From Symbiodinium natans (lineage: Eukaryota > Sar > Dinophyceae > Suessiales > Symbiodiniaceae), in assembly GCA_905221605.1 (NCBI GenBank), contig CAJNDS010000069.1, positions 492,001-556,000 of the forward strand: a DNA stretch of 64,000 nt, written 5' to 3'. How positions within the stretch are numbered: position 1 is the first letter of the stretch; each line of letters opens with the position of its first letter. This document shows positions 10,757 through 23,300 of the stretch, in pieces. The notes under the pieces are model-generated. The model saw only the letters and a list, made by a program, of their open reading frames with translations. It made no database searches and was not told where the DNA came from. The translations under genes were made by a program, and so were the position numbers.

Positions 10757-11292
10757 CTGCCCTACCAGCAATGATTCCCCTAGTTGACAACGCGGGGGCT
10801 CTGGCTCTCCTGACAGGATCAGCATGTTGTGCTGGGGAGACTTCGGGTTATCAGGGCTTAGGGGTTCAGGGGCTTAGGGAGCTTTACGGGTATAGGGCTT
10901 CGGGGTTTAGGGTTACTTAGAGTTGGGGTTATGTTCCCGACGGCCCAAAACAAAGCCGGAAAAGCGCTGCTTGGGGTTTAGGGTCTCGGGCGGTGCCACC
11001 GATTGGTCATAGCCTACCCCTCGGGCAAAGCCTCCCTCCTAGAACCCGCTGAATCCTGCTCAACCCCCCCCCCCCCACCCCCAAACCTCCTTCCCCAAAC
11101 GAAGAACAAGAAACAAACAGCTCACACATAACACTTGGGAGACGTAGGTTCACCTCCCCCCCAATCAAGGCGTCGGCTGCCGCGGCTGCACTGCTGGGAT
11201 TCGGCTACGAGTTCAGGCATGAGTCACAATGACTCAGCAGCTGACACGGCCAATGGAAAGGTGGGATTCGGAATCCGTCATGATAGTGAAGA

Positions 11293-11376
11293 CTGGTTTG
11301 CGTGCTCCAGCCCTGCGGCTGCTGTCGCCAAGGGCAGCAACTCGAACCGCGTCTTCGTGGCAATGAAAAGCACATC
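11293..11376 (-). CDS. orphan exon candidate
   Basis: After GCTAG|G the minus strand reads DVLFIATKTRFELLPLATAA then AGLEHANQ. A plus-strand frame (GFGIRHDSEDWFACSS) also runs to a stop at 11380, so strand is not proven. Confidence 0.33.
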
Positions 11377-12061
11377 CTAGCTCGAGGGGAAGGGGTTTTG
11401 CTTCAAGCATCCCAAACCTCATAGCCCTCCACCCTAAACCCTGAACCCTAAACCCCGAAACCCTGAACTCTGAACCCTAGGTGTAATCCGATGGAGGGGG
11501 CCCTAAGCTTAGAGAGCTCTTGCCTGCTCCGGCCGCGAGGTCCCAGAGCTGGAGACCTCCAAGTCACCTTGCAGCAAGGGTTTAGGGTTTGGGGTTAGGG
11601 TTTAGGGCTTAGGGCTTAGGGTTTAGGGTGTCGCTTTTTGATTTACATTTTGGGTTGGGAAGGGGTGGGCAGAAGGTTACGGTTTCGGGCCATTTAGGGT
11701 CCAGCGTGTAGAGCGTAGGGTGTAGGGCTTAAGCTTAGGGAAAAGGGCGGGGTTGCAAGAAGCTGAGGAGGCGAATGGCCGAATCCCTATATGAATGCAA
11801 AATTGCCCTAAACCCCTCAGTTTTCTAAACCCTCCGGGAGTTGCACCCCTAACCCCTAAACCCCGAAAATTCCCAGATATCCTTTCCCTTCCAAATAATA
11901 CGCAAACAAAAAACACAACGCGAACTCCCCCCAAAAATAGGCATCCAGATTCACAAGGCCCCACGTGTCAAGTTCCAAGTTTCACGACAAACCTTCAACC
12001 CTAAACCCCAAACACCGAACCCTAAAACCCAAACCCTAAACCCTAAACCCTGAACCTGCAG

Positions 12062-12138
12062 CCCAGGCGGCTCTGACGCAGTACCTCAGAGACGTGAGCA
12101 AGGCTCTCTTCTGGAATGTCTGGGCGTGGCCTGGTCCG
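12062..12138 (-). CDS. orphan exon candidate
   Basis: TRPRPDIPEESLAHVSEVLR on the minus strand. The plus strand frame (QYLRDVSKALFWNVW) is also open. Confidence 0.28.
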
Positions 12139-12380
12139 ACAGGGTTTAGGGTTTGGGGTTTAGGGTTTTGGAAGTGGAGGGGATTGTAGGGTCTAGCAAC
12201 GCGGGGGTCTGGAAGTTGGCAACGATACAAACACCCCCAGATATTGGGTGGGGGGGGGGGGGGGGTTAGGCCTGTATCTGCCAAATCTTCTCGGGGTTGT
12301 TTCTCATGAACTTAAGTTCGGCGAAACCCTTTTCGAGTTTAGGGCAGTCACATTACGGTAAGTCTATTTGCGCTTCTGAA

Positions 12381-12578
12381 CAGGAACCCGACAACCCAAG
12401 CCTTTCGCCAGTGTGTTCTGGGGATCTCCCCTCTGCACTTTGGCGCGGCGAGAGCGACATGGCGACGGATTGGCTTGGTGCGCGCGCTGGAACAAGATGG
12501 GGGAGGGTCGACGAAGTGACAGGAGGATTCGTCAGGATTCTGCATGCATCTGGGTTGCCTTGCGCCCTACGCTCTGAA
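12381..12578 (+). CDS. coding island, strand uncertain
   Basis: After GAACAG|G the plus strand reads SGDLPSALWRGESDMATDWL and GRVDEVTGGFVRILHASGL. Two minus-strand frames are open over the same bases. Confidence 0.28.
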
Positions 12579-12771
12579 CCCTAAATCCCTATAAACCCCG
12601 AACATAAAGAGGCAAGGCAAAAAATTGCATTGTAATGGGGACTAGGTTGTCCAACTGATGGTTCCTGCACCATCCAGGACTGCTGGTAGCAGAAGCTCTT
12701 AAGCCACCTTGGCAGGTTTCTGCATGCTCGAGCTCCCTTCGTCCCTCTTTATACTGCAGAGCAGGCTCTAC

Positions 12772-12838
12772 CTGAAGGCCGGCGAAGGAATGACATCTGA
12801 GTTGAGGTCATGAGTGGTCAAGGGATCCATGTACTTGC
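12772..12838 (-). CDS. orphan exon with both splice sites
   Basis: The segment lies between AACAG|G and TTCAG|GTAGAG and reads KYMDPLTTHDLNSDVIPSPA. Both borders fit dinoflagellate splicing. Confidence 0.45.
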
Positions 12839-12980
12839 CTGTTATATGACTCGACGAACCATTACATTGGGGTGGGGGGGCCCTACGAATCAGCTCTTTG
12901 AACGCAAAACCGACGATCCTGAAACCCCAAAATTGGGGCCCTAAACTTCCCAACCCTAAACCCTAAACCATAAACCCTAA

Positions 12981-13060
12981 GCCCTTATAAGCCCTTATAA
13001 GCCCTTATAAGCCCTTATAAGCCCTTATAAGCCCTTATAAGCCCTTATAAGCCCTCATAA
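12981..13060. repeat. 10-bp minisatellite (GCCCTTATAA), 8 units
   Basis: Seven perfect units and one variant follow a CCCTAAA run. Confidence 0.9.
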
Positions 13061-13064
13061 GCAC

Positions 13065-13118
13065 CTGAATTCTGATCCCACCTTCCACCTGGTCCAAGCC
13101 CTCTGGGAGCATCGGGCT
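13065..13118 (-). CDS. orphan exon with both splice sites
   Basis: Between CTGAG and TTCAG|GTGCTT the minus strand reads SPMLPEGLDQVEGGIRIQ, 18 codons in phase 0. Confidence 0.42.
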
Positions 13119-13299
13119 CTCAGTGGCTCAGGGTTCTCCGCCAAAGTCTCGGGTTCGAGGTTTAAGGTTCAGAGAGCTTGGGGTTTTGGGTTTGGTTTTC
13201 GCGACTGGGGTTTAGGGCTGAGGGCTTAGGGTCTAGGGTTTAGGGCGGTTTAAGGTTTTGGGGGGGTTAAGGAGTGTTATTTGGGTAGATTTATTGAGA

Positions 13300-13435
13300 C
13301 TTGGGGCTTGGGATATCACTGATCACGGTTCACGCTTTCGGGCTGAAAAGCCGGTGGGATGTTATCTGGGAAAGGATGTGCGATAAACCGAGAAAGATGG
13401 TCCAGCAGTTTCGGCCATGGAGATTGGGGTCCAGG
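13300..13435 (-). CDS. coding island
   Basis: The minus strand reads LHGRNCWTIFLGLSHILSQI and TSHRLFSPKA, hydrophobic. A plus-strand frame (RWDVIWERMCDKPRKMVQQF) competes. Confidence 0.3.
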
Positions 13436-13575
13436 TCTTACCTACTCTAATTGGCCTCCCTAGACCCTAATAACCCTAAACCCTAATAACCCTAAACCCT
13501 AATAGCCCTAAACCCTAATCACCTTAAACCCTAAACCCTAAACCCAGCCGAGCCAGGCAACAACTGACATTTGCA

Positions 13576-13906
13576 GGACTCGCTGCAACAGTCCAAGGTT
13601 TGCGAGAGCTGCTCCGCTATTGCGCCGCACAGGCTGTATATCTTCGAAACACACCGGCACCTAATGTGCCGACGGTCTGCCCGCAGCTTAGGGGCTCACA
13701 GCCCCTGTTTGCCGCAACACAGAAACTCACAATTGTCAGCCGAAGCTGTGTTGAAGAGGGCTCTGACATCCGGAGCTCGACGTTGGGACGTCCACTTCTG
13801 GATGCTGAATCTCAACCCCAGCACCAAGAAATTCTGAACCGAAGAACCGCACAGGTCCAACCCTTCCTGATGCAATTATTTGAACCATCTGACCCAGAAC
13901 CCCAAT
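13576..13906 (+). CDS. 110-codon open segment, strand uncertain
   Basis: After TTTGCAG|G the plus strand reads LRELLRYCAAQAVYLRNTPA and continues to TGA at 13906. Further plus-strand frames overlap to 14516. No family was recognised. Confidence 0.33.
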
Positions 13907-14564
13907 GAACCTGAGGATCCCGAACAGGAAGGTCAGGACACTCCTCCGTTGACAAGATGTTACCGGGATGCCTTCTCCTACATTTGCCCACGAAGGTCGC
14001 TGATAGCGAGGTTTCGTGAGCTCAAACTTCGAAGATGGTGGACAAGGGATGTGCTGCCTGATTCAACGGTTTGTTCATTCACTTCGAAACCAGTACATAT
14101 TGCTTTCATGAGCTTGTAACAGAAAGTAAACAATGGGCCGAACGCCACTGCAGCTCTATAGCTTGCTTCTCCCAGAGATGCAAGTTTTGTGGGGGACCCT
14201 GCTGCTGCCCATCAATGGCTCCGGCCGCGCCAAGCCATGACAATCGTTTGTTGGGGGAGCGACGGCTCGTGCCGTTGAATATTTCGCCTTGCTTTGCTTT
14301 GCGTGGGATGGGCAGTTCGTTCATAGCCGCTTGACGCCGAAAGCGCGTCAACAAGTAACGATCGTGCCTGCCTTTGCGCTACTCCCAGGTCCATGCTGGC
14401 TTTTGCTCCTGATTTCTGGCCAGCACAGTGTCGTCCCTGTTGCGTTTGATGTACGCGGGCTGGTATGCAAGCATGTCCTCACTAGGCTGCTGGAAAACCC
14501 AAACCCTAAACCCTAAACAGTCCCTAAACCCTAAACCCTAGACCCTAAACCCTAAACCAGCAAG

Positions 14565-14627
14565 GCCCTTCGAGCTCCATTGGAATGGCTCACAGGTGGT
14601 CACGCCACTCACGATCCGTCGCACCGT
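14565..14627 (-). CDS. orphan exon candidate
   Basis: After GTCGCAG the minus strand reads TVRRIVSGVTTCEPFQWSSK. Confidence 0.38.
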
Positions 14628-14976
14628 CTGCGACGGGCCCCGAGTTCCTCGCAAACCCTCAGCCCTAAACCCTTTACCCCCACAAGACCGACCCCTCAGC
14701 CCCTGCTGTACGTGACATAAATCCCCAAAGCTGACATACAACAGAACCAACCCCGGCCCTGTTCCCACCGAAAGAACTTAGGGTTCGTAGGCTTTGGGTC
14801 CTTATGTTTTGGTATGCGGGGTCTCTAGCTGCAGTGCCCCAAAATCAAGTTGAAGGTCATGTACTTGAAGAAGCCTGAAAGAAATGGAGATTTACTCATG
14901 ACATGAGCATGGCATGTAAATGTGTAGGGCAGTCAGTCCGCCCGTCGTGTCAGCACCTAGGGTTTAGGGTTTCGGT

Positions 14977-15078
14977 TGGGATGTTCCCCCTCATGTATAC
15001 TAACAGTCCTGAATGGGAATGATAGTAGAGGGTACTATGATCCTAATGAGGACTGGTAGTGTAAGGGGGAACATCCCA
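14977..15078. mobile_element. MITE-like element, family 2
   Basis: The ends are TGGGATGTTCCCCCT and AGGGGGAACATCCCA, a 15-bp perfect inverted repeat. The interior carries ACTAACAGTCC and GGACTGGTAGT. Confidence 0.65.
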
Positions 15079-15087
15079 AGGATTACG

Positions 15088-15182
15088 GTTGGAGCTTGTA
15101 GTAGATGCCAGCTCGGGAACTAGTCGTTACGGATTCCCAATGCGCTGAAGCAGCCTCCAAAAGCACTTCCTCATACTTCCAC
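15088..15182 (-). CDS. orphan exon candidate
   Basis: The minus strand reads WKYEEVLLEAASAHWESVTT then SSRAGIYYKLQP and a stop. It lies 10 bp from a family-2 element. Confidence 0.38.
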
Positions 15183-15294
15183 AAGCCTCCCCAAATCCCA
15201 AGCAACCCATTCACCCTAAACCCTAAACCCCAAACCCTAAACCGTCAAAACCCGCACCCAAAATAAAACCCCGTTAAACCTTCGTCAACACACG

Positions 15295-15392
15295 GTCCTC
15301 ACAGCAGAACTTCCGCGCCACTCGCTGCTTTCGCCCAGGAGCCCGGCTACCGCCGACATCTCAAAGGTTTCACCTCTGAGGCATCCCATCTC
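15295..15392 (-). CDS. orphan exon candidate
   Basis: After CTGCAG|G the minus strand reads EMGCLRGETFEMSAVAGLLG then ESSEWRGSSAVRTVC and TGA. It may be a terminal exon. Confidence 0.38.
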
Positions 15393-15779
15393 CTGCAGCT
15401 CTTAAGAGGGTCTAGGGTTTAGGGTTTAGGGTTTAGGGTTTAGGGCAGGCAAAGACGGTTGGGTCGGTGGGGAGGGCTGGCATGTCTAACCCCAAGCCCC
15501 CAAACCTCTTTAAAACCATTCAAATATTTCAGTGGCGAACGTGCTGCTGGGGAGGCCAACTCACTTAAGCCCTTTGCCCCTCCTTGTCACCTTTTGGCAA
15601 ACAGGCCCCTGACCCCTGGTTGCAGTATCGGGGGACTTGGCAAGTACGAAGTGGAGTTCTGGGTTTGGGGTTCAGGGCTAACCCCAAAAGCGATCCTAAC
15701 TTTTGCTATCCTACTTAACAGCCGTAAAGCCTGCGTAAGAACTACTTACTACGCCCCTCGATCCTCCAAGTAGACGGGG

Positions 15780-16335
15780 CGGCCAATGCTCTTGGACGGA
15801 AGCAAAGTTTGAATCGGCTGAACCGTTGCAAGCCCAGAACAGACCCCACAGACCCTAAACCTTGCATGTTGGGCTGTATCCGGGCCATAAACATTACTAC
15901 AATCATGGTAGAAGTAGAAGAGGTACGATAGCAGTAGTCATGATAATAGGAGCAATAGAATTAAAGCAGTAATCATATCAGATCTAGTACTGCGATATGT
16001 GCCATTGCAAGCCAGTGCCACGAGTAGTTTTACCACTCGCATTTACACGCCCAGATAACACATATTCATATCAAGAACATGAACACTAACGAACATGGTG
16101 ACATCATGGCAAAGTGTCCTTCGCCAGCTTGATAGCACCTTGCCAAGTCGCGTCACGGGAGAGCAATGTCATGTTGCCTTGGAGCGTTCAGACTTTCTTC
16201 AGGTTATGATTTAGGGTATGCGGCTGAGGTATAGGGTTCAAACCACGAGGATAATTACATATAATTACACTATAATTACACCCAAAGCACCACTTCTTGC
16301 AGCGACTAGCAGCAATTGGACGTGCTGTCAGCTTC
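15780..16335. other. no gene seen; AT-richer DNA
   Basis: This stretch has few telomere-like units, AGTAGAAGTAG-like runs and two ATAATTACA repeats near 16255. No convincing coding island or element was found. Confidence 0.5.
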
Positions 16336-16338
16336 CCA

Positions 16339-16536
16339 CTAGTTGGGGTTCAGGATAGTACCCTGGCAGCGACCCTGAAGCCGGGACATGACATGTGAGC
16401 GTGACGGGTACTTTTGCGCAAAACAAAAGCTCTGCAAAACGCCAACGAACAAGAACAAGTTAGGAAGGATGATGTTGGATGCTCTAACTAGCCCGTAAAT
16501 TAGAATCTCAGCCCCTAGTCGCAGAACTTCGAACAT
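16339..16536 (-). CDS. coding island with hydrophobic stretch
   Basis: The minus strand is open over 66 codons with NIILPNLFLFVGVLQSFCFA, a possible membrane segment. It lies downstream of the helicase motif VI exon and could be part of that gene or the next one. Confidence 0.25.
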   Translation of the reverse strand: MFEVLRLGAEILIYGLVRASNIILPNLFLFVGVLQSFCFAQKYPSRSHVMSRLQGRCQGTILNPN

Positions 16537-16893
16537 CCACCATGAGGAAATGTCCCTGTAAGGGAGCCCGCGGCCATGATTACACGAAGCGCACGTTTAC
16601 GGTGTAGGCTCAGGAACTGCGGAACTGACAGAGACTACAAAATGGTTACCCCAAAGCCCAACGCCGTAACGGGGACGCGTCGATGCTGGCATGGTGACGA
16701 TTTCTCAGCTTGCGAAGTATGTCTGGCCCGCAAAAGATTGGGTGTAGGCTTTAGGGTTTAGGGCAACGATAGACACGAAAGCCCTAACCCCTTCCGATTC
16801 GCACCAGAGTCGGGAATCGGCAGTTCATGATGAGCTGGGCTGAGCTTTTAGGGTGTTGGTTCGCCCGCCATCATGTTGACATCAGCTGCAGAA

Positions 16894-17025
16894 CAGGGTT
16901 TAGGGTTTAGGGTTTAGGGTTTAGGGTTTAGGGTCTAGGGTTTAGGGTTTAGGGTTTAGGGTTCAGGGTTTAGGGTTTAGGGTTTAGGGTTTAGGGTTTA
17001 GGGTTTAGGGTTTAGGGTTGCAGTT
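16894..17025. repeat. TTTAGGG array, about 18 units
   Basis: One of the two longest arrays. It has two variant units (TCTAGGG, TTCAGGG) and lies just beyond the last recognised helicase exon. Confidence 0.9.
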
Positions 17026-17138
17026 TGAAGGAAGGGGTCCTTGCATGTTCGGTTGCTAAGGGGTATTGGGTTCTTTGGTGGGACTGGCTTCGGGACTCCG
17101 GCTTCGGCTCGAAGTTCAGGATCATCAGCTCAAGGTTT

Positions 17139-17222
17139 AGGGTTTAGGGCTTAGGGCTTAGGGTTTAGGGTTTAGGGTTTAGGGTTTAGGGTTCTAGGTT
17201 TCTAGGGTTTAGGGTTTAGGGA
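17139..17222. repeat. TTTAGGG array adjoining the motif VI exon
   Basis: Units run up to the edge of the motif VI exon, so the donor of that exon must lie at or in the array. Confidence 0.8.
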
Positions 17223-17224
17223 GT

Positions 17225-17332
17225 CGAGCTGCCCACGACAATGAGCAGGGACTTCGCACGACTAATGGCCACATTCGTGCGCTTGTAGTTCCCGAGGAAG
17301 CCCAATGAGAAGCGGATGTCACTTTTGATCTC
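17225..17332 (-). CDS. helicase exon: motif VI
   Basis: After TTCCAG|G the exon reads SLGFLGNYKRTNVAISRAKS and then LLIVVGSS, matching GFLxNPKRFNVAxTRAKALL of motif VI. This region supplies the arginine finger in the family. A stop in the telomere-like repeat just downstream means a donor must lie near 17225; the C-terminal tail was not located. Confidence 0.82.
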
Positions 17333-20300
17333 CTGGAAAGGGGGTTTAAGGCTCGGGAGTATTCAGAAACAGCTTTCAGGCCTGCAGTCGGTACAGCCAA
17401 AATCCCAGAATACTCTTAGGGATCTAGGGAGGATGCACATTGGCAATCTGGTTCGTGTTCTGCATTTGTCGTGTTGTGGTTCCCTTGGGCCGTCCAACTA
17501 GTGAAGAGAACAAGAATAAGACAACAGTGGTCATAGTCGTAGTAGTCGAGTGGTAGAGGTAGTGGTGATGGCGGTGGCAGAGGTGGTAGGGGTGGTAGGG
17601 GTGGTAGTGGTGGTAGTGGTGGTAGTGCTGGTAAGTGGTGGTGGGTGGTGGTAGGTGGTGGTAGGTGGTGGCAAATGGTCGTCGTAGTGGTAGTGGTCGT
17701 ACTGGTTGTAGTCGCCCACACCCCCTACGCCCCAATCCTACGACCTTCAATCCATCCGGTAATACACATACAGAATGCAAACACATGTGTGCGGGGTGTA
17801 GTGTAGTGGTCACTTGCTCTTTACACATTCTTCCTTTCTTGCTTCATTCTGCCCCCCTCACTTCCTTTAGAGTTTAGCCGGACATGGAACACAAGGACTT
17901 CTGCACACACGCTGTTCCACGCTTCCAATTCTGATTTTCTTTCCTAGAGGCAACACAGAAAAATGCAAACTCTAGCAAAGGCTTCAATGGCACTAGCCAA
18001 AACCAAGCTAAAGGTACCGACGCTCAAAGACTGGGGGGCGCCCTGGGTTTAGGGTTTAGGGTTTAGGGTTTAGGGTTTAGGGTTCAAAGCATAGATGTTT
18101 ACGGAAAGCACGTCCTGCTCTTGCCGGGATCGCACAGTCGAGATGATTATCACCTTCTTCTCTTGGCCCTGAAACAGCCTCAGACAAGACCCGAAAAGAC
18201 TCAGCTCGAGCGGACTGGACTACACTCAGCTACCCAGCTGAACTCAAATTGGCAGACCTACAGCAATGACGACGCAGCCTGGGCATGGCATCCCGCCTGT
18301 ATTTAGAGATACTCGAAGCCTATGCAAGATTTTCAAAACAGAGGAACTCGGATGACAAGCCGAAGTGGCTCAGTTGTGCCAACTTGGATGTCCAAGCCTT
18401 CACCTGCAGAGAAGTGCTCGGCGAAGCTGCTACTTTAGAGGTTTAGGGTTCTGGGCTGGGAGGGTTTAAGTCTGGATCGTATCACTTGTGATACCACACA
18501 CAAGACAGGGCACAAAGTTCCTGAGTCATAAGCCGGATCTACTTTGTTTCAAGGGATCCCCGAGCAACTCACTCGAGGTTTTCCTGTAGGTACGAGTTCT
18601 CTACAGAAGTGGCCAAGTGTCGAGGTACCCATGCAATGTGACAATCGTACAGTGAGCAGATACACAGACATCAAGATTACCTAGAGCCTCACGTCCTACG
18701 ATAGAGGCCATAAGAATTCGAATAGGGTGTTGGAGGTTCTTATAGTATAACTTTTACGGGACCATAAGGGAATACTACTAGTAATTATTCCGAACCCTAT
18801 ATTACCTTGTTAAAGGCTGGGATGAGGGTGTAGGTTTTGCTTCAGGTAAAGGCTCCGATAGTAACGAAGCTACAGAAATTCGATATCCAAAAAGCAAGGG
18901 GCGGGATCTAGGTATCTGTCGCGCCTCAGCCCTATTTGATCTAGATACCTGTGTCCTCAGCCTCGTGCAAAAGACCACATATCCAGCGCTCGTCATGTAC
19001 TTTAGACGAAATACTATACACAATACACCTTGTTCCCATATACTACCATACATATATATATATATATGTATGTATAAATAACATGTAAAAAGTGCATGGT
19101 ACTAAATAATGCCATACAGCACAACTGGCTTTCTATACTGTATAATACATTGTAAAATGCTATACAATACTTCTCTAAAACTGTACAATACAACATGACA
19201 CTGAATAGCACTTTCATAATACTATATAAGACTATGCAATACTATATACTATGTACAATCTCTACTATGAGGTATGCACATTCTACAACGCACTGTATAC
19301 GATGTACTACTGAGCGCAGACGAACGTACACGTAAGCACGAATCCTAAATGCCATCTTGGGCAAGTGAAGAAAGCCAGACGGTCCTTGCCCGTTGCACAT
19401 GCATGCAGGCCACAACTTTAAGCAAGTGCCCGGAACTGTGCTGGTACGTCTGCCGACCATCAACTCCAAGGTCCTACACCCCCCCCCCCCCCCCCACGAC
19501 CCCCATTTAGGGTTTATTGGGGTTTAGGGGTTGTGGTTCAGGGTTAACGGCCTCTGCCATTTCAACGAACCTTGCACAGTACTCAGAACCCCTGGCCTTG
19601 ACAGATGTACCGCAATCTCGTGCACTGCTTGTGATACGGAGAGATGATACCAATGTCCTCCTGCTTGACGCCATGCTCCATCAGCTTCATGAGGTACTGC
19701 TTCACGATGCTGCCTGCAAGTGTCGCCATGCTATGTCTAAGCAACATACCTACACGAACGCTAAGAGTTGCAACCAGGCCTGCCTTCCTGCACATTTTCC
19801 CAGGATGGCGAGTTCCTCTGGCGGCTTTCTTGGCCTTGGGAGCCCAGTAACCATACTGTAATAAGGGCACCTTTTGGGCTGGCTACTTTATACCGGAACC
19901 CATAGCCAAAAAGAGGGTAAAGGGTACGACTGGGCTACCAAGTGGCCATTGCAGTGATGGAAGATCAATGGATGGCGACTCTTGCCGGATACGGGGCACT
20001 CCGGCCATGTCGTCATGCAATAGCTCTCCTTGTCTGCAAAGGGTTTAGGGTTTAAGGCTTAGGGCGCAAATAGGCGCCTAGAACTGGAAGTTGCAAGGGA
20101 AGTAAGCAGGATGTACAAAGAGGGAGCAGTGGAAACGAGTTGGTATAGCTTGACAAAACTCAGATGTCATGTTGGAGGCCCTACATCTGGGAACCGAGAC
20201 GGGTTTAGAACAAGATGTCAGAGAATAGTGTATACGAAGTTTCCGCCGAGGAGCCTGCCCACAGCGGCAGTTCAACACGTTCGCGTACACCAGCTTGTTG

Positions 20301-23300
20301 TAGAGACACAAGATGGATGGATGCGCACGGTACGTGTCCAGAAGGGGAAACACCCGGGAATGGTCGACTGTGATCTTGTTCACCAAGCGTTCCTGCGCAG
20401 TTGGCAGCCCACAAGGGTGACACAAATGGACCTCCCAGCCCTCGTGAAACTCCTACCAGAAAACCTCTCAACCCGCAGCACACAGCAGAGGCACCATCAG
20501 CGATGTCTGCAGGCCATATTCGATGGCGACGGGCGAGCGGATCACCGGACCAAGCTGCTTGAAGTCCCCAGCCAGACAGACCATGGTCTGTGGCCCCTTG
20601 CGCAACCTGCCACGCACCACAACCATTGCATGTTAAAACCCCAAGCCCTAAAATCCTAAACCCTCAAGCCAGTAAACCCCAAATCCTCAAAACTCAAAAC
20701 CCCTAAACACTAAAACCCCTAAACCCTGAAAAGCCCTACGCCTAAAACCCTGAACCCTAAAAAGCCCTCAGAACACAGCCCTTGGTCGCATGACGGAGCT
20801 CTGCCAACCCCTGAGCCCTATGAGACGCTGGAAAGCCACAGCGGAAGCTCAGGAACCTGCAAAAACCCTCGCAGCGCCCTGCAAACCGTAGACCCTAAAC
20901 CCTAAACCCTAAACCCTAAACGCTAGACCCTAAACCCTAAACCCTAAACCCAATAAACTATGACACCCAAAACCCCAAACCCTAAAAATGCTCCTGCAGC
21001 CGAAGTACGTGATGGGCACCAGGGCCTCTGCTTCCACGCTTTGCGCCGCCTCGTCGACGAAGATGTGCGTGAACCATCCCTTTTGGCCTACAGTGCATCC
21101 CTAAACCCTAAACCCTAAACCCTAAACCCCAAAACCAAAGTTTAGGGATTTGGGAGGAGACCACTGAGCCGGAGAACCGGAGACTAGGGGACCACACGAG
21201 AGCCACACATCAAAAACGAGACCCGAAGATAGATCAATACGTGAAGCTTTAGGTTGTCACTCTTTTGGGTCGACAAGATACTTTCCCTTGTCAGCCCTTA
21301 CAACGTGTACTTGCTCTGACTAACAGTTTTCATGGGGATCTCTGACATCTCTTGCTGAAGGTGCCAACCCTGAACCCCCTAAACACGAAGCGGCCCTCCA
21401 AGCCCGAAAGCCCTGAAAGCTCTCAGAAAACCTCTGGCCCCTAAACCCGTCAAACGAAACTGCTCTCCGCTTCCTAGCCCTACCAGGTCATTATCACTAC
21501 AAGTCTTCGTACGACTCGAAGAGCTCATACGGCTTCGAGCGCCTGAGCCCCCAAATGCAAGCCCACCTTGTTTCAGGCGGCTGCGGATGTAGGAGGCAGT
21601 TGTGCAGGTGCAGACAACGATCTGAAAACCTTGGAGCTCCTGTCGGGCGCCATCGGAAGGTTCCAGGTGGACCCTAAACCGACATCCCAAGTTCCCGAAC
21701 ATAGGGGCACCCTTTTTGGAAAATACCCATATGGTTTCAACCCCAAACCCTGCCAAAGCCACTTCCCGAAGCGGATTCTACGTATTGAAATCGGTCTCCT
21801 CGACACTTGGTATCACGAAGTAGCCGGCCTTGGCACAAAAGCGCCAGGGTTTAGGGTTCAGGCTTCAGGGTTTAGGGTTCAAGGTTCAGGGTTTAGGAGT
21901 TTGGTGCTTAGGGTTTGCCAAGGAGTCACTGCAGTCTTGGGTCACCCTGAGTATGGAGCAGTGGGTCCCAATGAACTGTAGCTCATTCAGAGGTTCGTTG
22001 AGTCCTGTAACACGAACATAGGGGACCGATGGATTCTCCGGTTAGACCAGCCTCCTCTCCGACCCCCCTCTCCCCAAAATAGGGTTCTAACAGCAAACAG
22101 GGTTTAAGGATTTAAGGTTTAGGGTTGAGGGGGTATGACGCTGTATGAGGTATTCCCAGGGCGAGTTTATGGATTTTTCTTGCGAATTCGTGCTTGTGAT
22201 TCAGGGGTTTGTCTATTTCGTGAAAGCCTGTCGCCCGTCCGGCCCTACATGCCCTGCGAGGGCCTATCAGAACCCCTCGAAGGTAAAAACAGAGGGTATT
22301 TGCACAACCGACGGGGAAAAGCTGCAACAATTTAGGGGTACTGTAGGTATGCAGCCATAGAAACAAATTTCCCATCCCCACGTAAACACTCAGTTAGGCT
22401 AAGGGTTTTGGATTTGGTCTTGGGGTTTACGCCTTACGTAGGCTTCGGGTTTAGGAGTTATCGGATCACTCAAGCTTTTTAAGCCGCCAGAACCCCCAAA
22501 AACGCTATGTCAAGATTCGGTGTCTGTGCGCGTGAAGGGCTGCACGGTCTCCGGTATCTCCCTGTAGTCTCGCATCCTTGTCTCTTTTTGGCTCTTTAGG
22601 AGTTTCAGGCCATTGTAGGCCTTGGAGTTACTGTAAGGGCTTTGGAATGACTGGTTCAAATGTTCTGGCTTGAAAGTCCTGGCAGAAAGTGTTGAAGATG
22701 CTTCCATCCGCCGTCAAGAACAAAAGTTGTCCGGCTGGTCCTAGACAATTGCAAACCCTGTAGATAGGTTCTCAGAGTAGGTTGTTTTTGCAAGTCTTCT
22801 CAAGTCTTGTGTGGACGTCTAGGATCAACCCGGCACAGCTGCAATGAGCTAACATGATGCATGATCTACATGCTACTTCCGGTATTATGACAGACCTGAG
22901 GAACTACCCTTTGCCGTTCATTTGAAGCTCGGTCAAGTAAAGGAACACAGAACCACTGAAAACGCAACGTATTCAAGGATGTGCGTCTGTTCTGCATGTG
23001 TCACTTTCGAGCACAACAGAAGGAAAGGTCTGCTCGGCTTTCCATCTTTAGGTCGGCGAGTATGGCTGCGGGCCTTTGAGATAGAGTGGTAAGGTAGTTC
23101 GCTTGAAAGATAACAGAAGTACAGGCTTGTGGCTGCAAACCTTCCGCGCCTGTTACTTAGGTTTGGGAAGCACTTCTCTTGGGGTCTCCAGGTTCAGGAA
23201 GAAAGGCTCATCAACAGTTGCGACCTTCCACCCATGAGAATTGATGCACAAGAATGTCCAAATTACATGAGATTGCTAATGGTTCTATACATCTGAATGT

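Noticed and set aside
17416-17828. Thr/His/Tyr-rich open frames of up to 134 codons on the minus strand
   Set aside because: They translate a GGT/GTA trinucleotide repeat and have no non-repetitive domain.
18121-18306. Plus-strand frame of 61 codons
   Set aside because: It is antisense to the helicase motif V exon, which is far better supported by homology and splice phase.
20111-20659. 182-codon plus-strand frame
   Set aside because: It is antisense to three helicase exons (motif III and YRAHPSIL) and their intron.
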